Of a stretch of 13,766 bases of DNA, positions 9,431 through 13,766 are shown piece after piece. This DNA comes from Temnopleurus reevesii (lineage: Eukaryota; Echinodermata; Echinoidea; Temnopleuroida; Temnopleuridae). The stretch covers positions 1-13,766 of the forward strand of contig BQKZ01013073.1 of NCBI GenBank assembly GCA_036244855.1, given 5' to 3'. Positions within the stretch are counted from its first letter, which is position 1. The number at the start of each line of letters is the position of its first letter. The translations under genes were made by a program, and so were the position numbers. The notes under the pieces were generated by a model. That model was not told the origin of the DNA. It saw only the letters and a list, made by a program, of their open reading frames with translations, and did not search any database.

Positions 9431-9524
<94 letters not shown>

Positions 9525-12187
9525 ACAACGTTCACATAGCGCTTAATATGAAGATTTTTTAAGTGTTCTGTGCATTATTACCCGGCTATAGCATGGCTAC
9601 GATTTGGCACTTACTGCATTCTAACTTATCATTTTCGTTCACGACTTCGTTCGCAAATTGGCTGCACAGGGCCGATAACTGCCAGGTGATCTTGGACACA
9701 GGACGTAAACCTAAAAGTTTTAATAAATAAACAAAATTTTTAACCACAGTGTTTCTGACTTCATCGACTGTTTTAAAAGTCGGCCATTTGAATGTACAAC
9801 GGTATTTTTTTCTATTTCACATTATTCATGTTATTATCCCCATTCATGAAAAGACCTAGAAGATTTAAGAATTGGAAATAAAAAATGTTATTATCTTTTA
9901 TTTTTATTTCAGTATCGATGTTGCTATCTCCTTTTCTGTATTCTATATTATTATTCTCATCCATGACTGCGTTCGCTAACTGGTTACCCCTTGCCGGGAA
10001 GTGCCAAGTGATTTTTGACTTTCTTTAATAATTTTGATTTTATTTTTTAATGAAATGATTCTTTTAAAATATGGTATGACCAACTCCATCGACTCTTTTA
10101 AAAGTCAGTAATTTGAATATACAACGGCAAGTCTTGCTCTTTTTGTATTTCCTATCATTATTCTCATTCACGACTTGGCACACATTAATGTGACAAATCG
10201 ATATACTATCTAATTTCTTTGTTTGATTTCATTTATATGTCGCAAATAATATCAGAATGAATCAATTTATAGTATGTATAATACAATCTGAAGTGAATGT
10301 AAATGAAGATTCATGATTTTTCAAACATTCAAACGAGAGCGGAAACTAGTGATTAACAACTTCCATTCATACAGTGCTAATTTTCGTATCGAATAGCCAT
10401 CAATTTTATGTTCTGCCAGCTTTGTAAAATCAAAAGAATGTAAAACGTGCGAAGTTGTCATTTTCTGTTGAACAAAACTCATTTTCTAGTGAGTGCAAAT
10501 TAATTTGAATGATCACTCGCGAAATGGTATGCACCCTTTTTTAGATATGCAGAATCAATCCATGAAAAGCCCTGAACGAATTTCAATTTTTTTTATGAAC
10601 AAAAATAACATTTAATGAGGGATAACCGGCAATGATAGATATCATCTATTAATGCCCTAGGTGTTAAAGAAGAATGAATCCTAGAGGATAATATACACCT
10701 ATAAGAAAGGTATCATATACCACTACTAATCAGACTGGATCAAGCTCTAAAATAAATTTAAAAAAGTGTAAATTTCCCGATATTTTAGAACAGGTCTTCG
10801 TCTGCTATCACATTACAAGGGGGCTGCCATTTTGTTCTGAACAGATATTTCGACGTGATCCATTGATATCATTTTGTATGGCAAGGGAAATATTAATTAA
10901 ACTGTAAAATAGTTCAATCTTTGGCAAATAAAATACGTTATGTTGGAAAAAATGCGTGATAGGTGTCCAATATTTTAGTACGACTTATAAAAAATAATTC
11001 AGTCTTCAATTCATCTGTTTATACTAAAGAAATGTGCTTTTAGTGGACTTGCCTGGCATAACAGCATTTCCTTTATTTAGCAAGCCTTCTAGGTATTGTA
11101 TTCTATTGTTTAAATACAGGTGAAAACGTAGCGTTTTGCCAAAGACCCTATATAAATGCGAATGCATGACTTTAAAAGGCCACCCTGTACCGCAGATTTT
11201 TGTTTTTGTTCTGGTCTTCATCTGATGGTATAACGCTATAGAAAGTGATATACAATGGTTTAAATAGCCAACCGATAATACAGATTCCTTTCTTTCATTT
11301 GTTTTGTTACAAGGAAACTTGGACTCTACTCCGCAAAAACGTCATTACTCCGCAAAAACGTCACGCCCATGCCAATAAAACACGATTCTAATGAACAAAA
11401 CTTTCTTTTTAAAAATAAATCCAGACCAGTTTTAAGATATTGAAATATATGACCATATGTAAGGTATATTTTTATTCAAATTCTAAGCTTATATTTCGAT
11501 CAAAGACGTTCTACTCGGGGATAACAAAATACTTTCTCGTACCAAATAACAAAATGGTAGCCCCCAGGGTATTGCTAGCAGACGAAATCTTGGCTCAGAA
11601 ACTGAAAATTTATCTCCTTATGCTGTTTTTTCTTGTACAATAAAATATTCCATTAAATCGGTAAATGTTATACCTACTGAAATAAGTAAATACACTTTTT
11701 GGGTTTCAATCCCCTTTAAGGTAAATGACAGCATGTTACAATTAGCCAGAAATACAGTATCATAAATATTTACTTACTTTGCGCCGCTGAACTGCATACT
11801 AAGCACAAAACATAGCAAAGACCAGTTGCTAAACCGAGATGGCTCTGCCGTGTCAGAGAAAAGAAGAAGAAAATAAAATAAAACTCATTATCATATCAAA
11901 CAATAGTTGTGAATGCAACAGCATCTGGGCAATAATCTATACTTCGACCAAAATTTGTGGAATCACTGAATAAAACTAACAAAATACATGGAATATTGCA
12001 TCGTGCAATACTGAGATCATCCTTTATAGTGCAATCTTACTTTTTTCCCTGCGAAAAGTGTAAATTGGTCCCTTTTATATCTTGATATTTGCAGTAGCTA
12101 TGGGGTATCACGTAAGAGTATCTTGTATCACTTTCGCAGAATAAGATAAGCTGATATTAATTTTGAACTTACCAAGGGGTTGGTCAT
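7734..12187 (-). CDS. unrecognised small Cys-rich secreted protein with predicted GPI anchor
   Basis: Gene model built from splice sites and matching phases. Core exons: 12187-12173, 11844-11778, 9227-8925 and 7936-7734 (195 residues). Optional exons: 9710-9615 (+32 residues) and 8821-8702 (+40). Residues 1-27 look like a signal peptide: MTNPL from exon 1, then SHLGLATGLCYVLCLVCSSA, with likely cleavage near SSAAQ. The mature core has eight Cys (about 43, 57, 95, 109, 116, 127, 156, 161), an acidic middle and one NTS sequon. The end has small residues (RSSAG), a short spacer and a hydrophobic tail ILLVMTVMMAVLM-like, directly before TGA with no cytoplasmic residues. That is the pattern of a GPI-attachment signal and implies a cell-surface protein. 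I do not recognise the family and propose no function. The short first exon is the least certain part; the agreement of phases 0, 1 and 1 across junctions supports the model. Confidence 0.6.
8030..8290. repeat. polypyrimidine (TTC)n tract followed by polypurine (GA)n/(GGGAGA)n tract
   Basis: About 8030-8143 is almost pure C/T with a long TTC run (about 8072-8130). About 8152-8290 is almost pure G/A with GA and GGGAGA repeats. A short spacer (TGAATGAAC) separates them. The tract lies in the intron between the exon copies and the terminal exon of the minus-strand gene. Low-complexity Ser/Leu/Glu reading frames here come from the repeat. Confidence 0.93.
8481..8596 (-). pseudogene. decayed third copy of the 3' part of the large exon
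   Basis: It encodes a recognisable copy, ICFAMRLTVYQLTEACDCMR then QVCDPYAPKNMDR, but the Cys codon after DR is TGA (8487-8485). The acceptor region is altered: ATCTTGAG follows the poly-T instead of TAG, which would set a different phase. A GTGAGT donor remains at 8480-8475. The ACDC change is shared with the 8702-8821 copy, so those two are each other's closest relatives. Confidence 0.7.
8702..8821 (-). CDS. duplicate of the 3' part of the large exon (optional exon)
   Basis: The acceptor is TTTTTTTTTTAG and the donor is CCA|GTAAGT, giving 120 nt in phase 1-1 with no stop. After a poly-G run (RGGGV) it encodes LCFAVGLTAHRLTDACDCMR then QVCDPYAPKNVDRCS, closely matching the end of the large exon. 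A Gly is replaced by Cys (ACDC against ACDG), which gives an odd number of Cys in this module. The breakpoint falls inside the ancestral exon and the acceptor arose from the A/T-rich sequence next to it. Real use in transcripts is uncertain. Confidence 0.45.
8925..9227 (-). CDS. large central exon of the GPI-anchored gene
   Basis: The acceptor AACTTTTAG ends at 9228 and the donor GTAAGT starts at 8924. It is 303 nt, phase 1-1, and open throughout. It starts LRPVSKITWHLSALC, continues through an acidic stretch (NAEVIDEIHDHAENVQ, then YDGDLVEDYLDEADNG) and ends in a Cys block LTDACDGMRHVCDPYAP then DRCS. It holds six Cys. GC content is higher than in the surrounding introns, as expected of true coding sequence. 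Confidence 0.72.
9351..9523. repeat. (AAT)n microsatellite with one ambiguous base
   Basis: An uninterrupted AAT repeat of about 57 units, except for the N at 9430. The T positions shift by one base across the N (9428 to 9432), so the two halves are out of register. It lies in the intron between the two intact exon copies of the minus-strand gene. Confidence 0.95.
9524..9600 (-). mobile_element. possible SINE-like 3' end feeding the ATT repeat
   Basis: On the minus strand, AGCCGGGTAATAATGCACAG, then AACACTT, then AAGCGCTATGTGAACGTTGT lead straight into (ATT)n. This order resembles the plus-strand fragment at 4800-4880 (CCAGGGTAAAAGTAATAC, GACTTAAGCAC, GTGCTGTGC, then ATT/ATC repeats). Similarity is patchy, so this is tentative. 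Confidence 0.3.
9615..9710 (-). CDS. duplicate of the 5' third of the large exon (optional or alternative exon)
   Basis: The acceptor CTAAAACTTTTAG ends at 9711 and the donor GTAAGT starts at 9614, so the exon is 96 nt, phase 1-1. It encodes LRPVSKITWQLSALCSQFAN then EVVNENDKLEC, nearly identical to the start of the large exon at 9227, including the sequence around the acceptor. The reading frame and both splice sites are intact. It could be included in tandem, adding 32 residues and two Cys, or used instead of the large exon's start. Confidence 0.55.
9950..10018 (-). pseudogene. relic of the 5' exon module
   Basis: Reads SKITWHFPARGNQLANAVMD then ENN on the minus strand, aligned to SKITWHLSALCSQFASEVVNENN of the large exon. 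The Cys-Ser pair is changed to Gly-Asn, and the acceptor AG with the LRPV codons is lost. Flanking intron sequence is also duplicated at an offset of about 322-325 bp relative to the 9615-9710 copy. Confidence 0.65.
10150..10178 (-). pseudogene. short relic of the 5' exon module (VVNENND end only)
   Basis: The minus-strand sequence AAGTCGTGAATGAGAATAAT encodes VVNENN, matching the corresponding part of the large exon (EVVNENND). The similarity to exon sequence stops after about 28 bp, and the rest of the exon copy is absent. Confidence 0.5.
10758..11719. mobile_element. probable third TTAA-type inverted-repeat element, about 950 bp
   Basis: The left part (about 10765-10845) reads AAAGTGTAAATTT, GTCTTCGTCTGCTA, GGGGGCTGCCATTTTGTT. 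The reverse complement of the right part (about 11535-11705) reads AAAAAGTGTATTTAC, TTTCGTCTGCTAGCA, GGGGGCTACCATTTTGTTAT. The order is the same and similarity is imperfect over about 75 bp. TTAA occurs at 10758-10761 and 11716-11719 just outside. The right terminus is TTAAAGGGGATTGAAACCC on the minus strand; the left end lacks that stretch, so it may be partly deleted. A 65-codon minus-strand frame inside (11221-11024) has no recognisable similarity. Confidence 0.45.
11328..11363 (+). repeat. 18 bp direct repeat, two copies
   Basis: TACTCCGCAAAAACGTCA occurs twice back to back inside the inverted-repeat element. No function is suggested. Confidence 0.9.
11778..11844 (-). CDS. signal-peptide exon of the GPI-anchored gene
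   Basis: A pyrimidine tract (TTTTCTTCTTCTTTTCTCTG) precedes the acceptor ACGGCAG, and the donor is GTAAGT at 11777-11772. The 67 nt exon starts in phase 0 and ends in phase 1. It encodes SHLGLATGLCYVLCLVCSSA followed by AQ, a hydrophobic core and a small-residue cleavage region. The next codon A|GT gives Ser at the junction with either downstream exon. Confidence 0.6.
12173..12187 (-). CDS. predicted start-codon exon of the GPI-anchored gene
   Basis: On the minus strand ATGACCAACCCCTTG is followed directly by the donor GTAAGT (12172-12167). It encodes MTNPL and ends in phase 0, which joins the next exon in the only frame that continues into the signal-peptide sequence. The context before ATG is GAGGAGA. 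At five codons the exon is short, so an alternative first exon remains possible. Confidence 0.5.
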
Positions 12188-12789
12188 TCTCCTCAGTTGA
12201 TTGTTAAGTGATAGATACAAATAATTGATATTCCCTTGAACCTGGCTTCTTGAATTGAATTTGAATAGCTAATGACTTCTATGCCATGTACATGTTCATT
12301 CCTCGTTCACGTTTTGGAAATTCCCATCTCGCTCGTCTTGTTAGTATCTTCCAACTGTTACCGCACTAAGCTATAGAAAATCCATCTGTCAACGGATCTA
12401 TTCAAACGTCTATAGAATCCTCAGCTTGAAGAAACATGATTCCTCGATTGTTGTCAGATAAATAATATGTTTCAAAAAACAATATCTGTTTGTCCATTGT
12501 GAATAATTTATACATCTGTTATCTTAATTGAGGATCAATTACACATTTGAATTTCGTTTTCACGAAGTGGCGGTCGCCAAAGGGTGCTCGATTCCATATT
12601 CAATAGACGGGTTTACTGATTGATGTAAATTTGATGCATTCTTTGTACACAAAGGTTGTTCTTGACGACCCGAAAGATTGTCCTAGACAGTTGCCCGCCA
12701 TAGCAACAATTGATTATGCAAACTGGATTTTAACTATTGCAGTCCAACTGTTATGAACCGGTTTGAGGAATACCACATAAGTACGTAAA
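12188..12789. other. presumed promoter and 5' UTR region of the minus-strand gene
   Basis: The region lies directly upstream of the predicted start codon on the minus strand. A TATAAA occurs at 12512-12507 on that strand, about 320 bp from the ATG. In AT-rich DNA this is weak evidence, and no promoter is asserted. Confidence 0.25.
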
Positions 12790-12925
12790 GCCCCGGTCAG
12801 CCGGTCAAATAGGACCCCGGAAGCAACACGATTCACCCCGACTCTTTGTTAATTTACAGTTAACTGCCTCGAAACAACGAGTCGGGGTGAATCGTGTTGC
12901 CCCCGGGGTCCTATGTGACCGGGGC
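12790..12925. mobile_element. fold-back (hairpin) element of 136 bp
   Basis: The left arm 12790-12850 (GCCCCGGTCA, then ATAGGACCCCGG, then GCAACACGATTCACCCCGAC) pairs with the right arm 12873-12925, whose reverse complement is nearly identical. The left arm has an extra GCCGGTCA beside GGTCA, apparently a small internal duplication. The loop is about 22 nt. It is strikingly GC-rich against its AT-rich surroundings and has no coding potential. I found no clear target-site duplication. Confidence 0.8.
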
Positions 12926-13766
12926 ATTAATTCTTGAGAATCGAGAATAAATTTGAAAACCGGCCCATTCAATAGACTACTTTTGTAATGTATTCAAATT
13001 GTATGCTTCTTTGTCAAACGCATAATGACAAAATATTTGATTGACTGATGTAAAATAATCGTATTCTAACAGAAGGAATGTGGGTAGTTGATGGTTAGTC
13101 AAGCGACAATGTTTGTCCAACCTAGCAACTCTAAGTATACAAGTTTTGCAAGTAGCATTCTGACTATGGTATTCTCATCATCTTTTTTGACAAATGGTTA
13201 TATAATTCGTATGCGGGCAAACATGAATAAATTACGAAAGTGAAACTTGACACCTTATTTCTGTAGAATACACATGCATTTTAATATGATACCCTTTGAA
13301 TTGTTGCTTTGTCGGAAATGTATTGTCTCCGTGCAATAAAGATTGGCTACCGTCACTTCGTAAGAACACGGACGATTTACTAACCATCGTGCTCCTACAT
13401 TAGAATTAATGCAACCTTCCTTGTATTAGCAGAAACTATTAGGGGAGATGCTTAGCTGACGTTCAATCTGCGTACTTCGAGCTCATATTCAATACATCTG
13501 GCGTTGGTTAAGCGTTTTCGTTGAGTTTTCTGCACACATAGGTAAAACGGCGACGGTTGGATAGATCATAAACAGATACAAACAGATTGAAACTAGAATA
13601 TAGAGTTAAAAACAGAATCAATAGAACTTGAGCATCAATTCGTTGTTAACGCAAATTTGTGACTGAGCCGTCATTTTTAGTTAATTCATGACACATCAAT
13701 TGTGATTAACTATCCAATTCTGTGATTCAATGTTATCTCTTCCATAATGCTCTGTTACTGTTGACC
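12926..13766. other. upstream flank, no gene recognised
   Basis: AT-rich sequence without supported exons on either strand. A plus-strand AATAAA near 13336 (GTGCAATAAAGATTGG) has no gene upstream of it in the window. Confidence 0.5.

Larger units (their letters stand above)
9711..11777. other. large intron of the minus-strand gene
   Basis: It lies between the signal-peptide exon and the first module exon. It contains two exon relics, a duplicated intron segment (CATCGACT.TTTTAAAAGTC at about 9762 and 10087) and an inverted-repeat element (about 10758-11719). The part from about 10180 to 10757 is AT-rich with nothing recognised. Confidence 0.55.

Noticed and set aside
9244..9546. Poly-Ile/Asn and poly-Tyr/Leu frames
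   Set aside because: Translation of the AAT repeat across an N.
11024..11221. Minus-strand 65-codon frame (GWPFKVMHSHLYRVFGKT)
   Set aside because: Lies inside the inverted-repeat element in an intron; no clear splice context or recognised domain. Possibly a degraded element fragment.
12507..12512. TATAAA on the minus strand upstream of the predicted start
   Set aside because: Single hexamer in AT-rich DNA with no transcription start evidence.

Overview
The window is eukaryotic DNA. It has AT-rich non-coding sequence, GT-AG introns, long microsatellites, short inverted-repeat transposons and exon-sized coding islands. The protein content fits a marine invertebrate deuterostome, most likely an echinoderm. 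That placement is an inference from the CLCA-type protein and the repeat style, not something the sequence proves.

Layout. (1) 216-2844, plus strand: the last four coding exons of a gene of the calcium-activated chloride channel regulator (CLCA) family. They encode the end of the post-VWA region, the fibronectin-III-like module, a transmembrane helix and a short cytoplasmic tail. The 5' part lies outside the window. Its second intron here carries a small inverted-repeat element (about 1050-1240). (2) About 2870-4600: roughly 14 diverged copies of a 122-124 bp satellite unit, starting some 30 bp after the CLCA stop codon. (3) 4737-4940: a SINE-like fragment with an ATT/ATC tail. (4) 4941-6390: AT-rich DNA with no recognisable gene, then a GA microsatellite. 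(5) 6799-7690: two adjacent short transposon-like elements that share one TTAA. (6) 12187-7734, minus strand: a second gene that I assembled from splice signals and intron phases. It has a start-codon exon, a signal-peptide exon, a large cysteine-containing exon and a last exon ending in a GPI-anchor-like tail. I do not recognise the family. (7) 12188-13766: upstream flank of that gene, with a 136 bp fold-back element.

The minus-strand gene is the most interesting part. Its large phase 1-1 exon has been partly duplicated in both directions. Its 5' third recurs as an intact small exon (9615-9710) and as two decayed relics further upstream. Its 3' part recurs twice downstream in tandem 221-224 bp blocks, one with intact splice signals and one with a stop codon. 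All usable copies begin and end in phase 1, so they could be added or swapped without a frameshift. The two genes are convergent, and nothing in the sequence links their functions.
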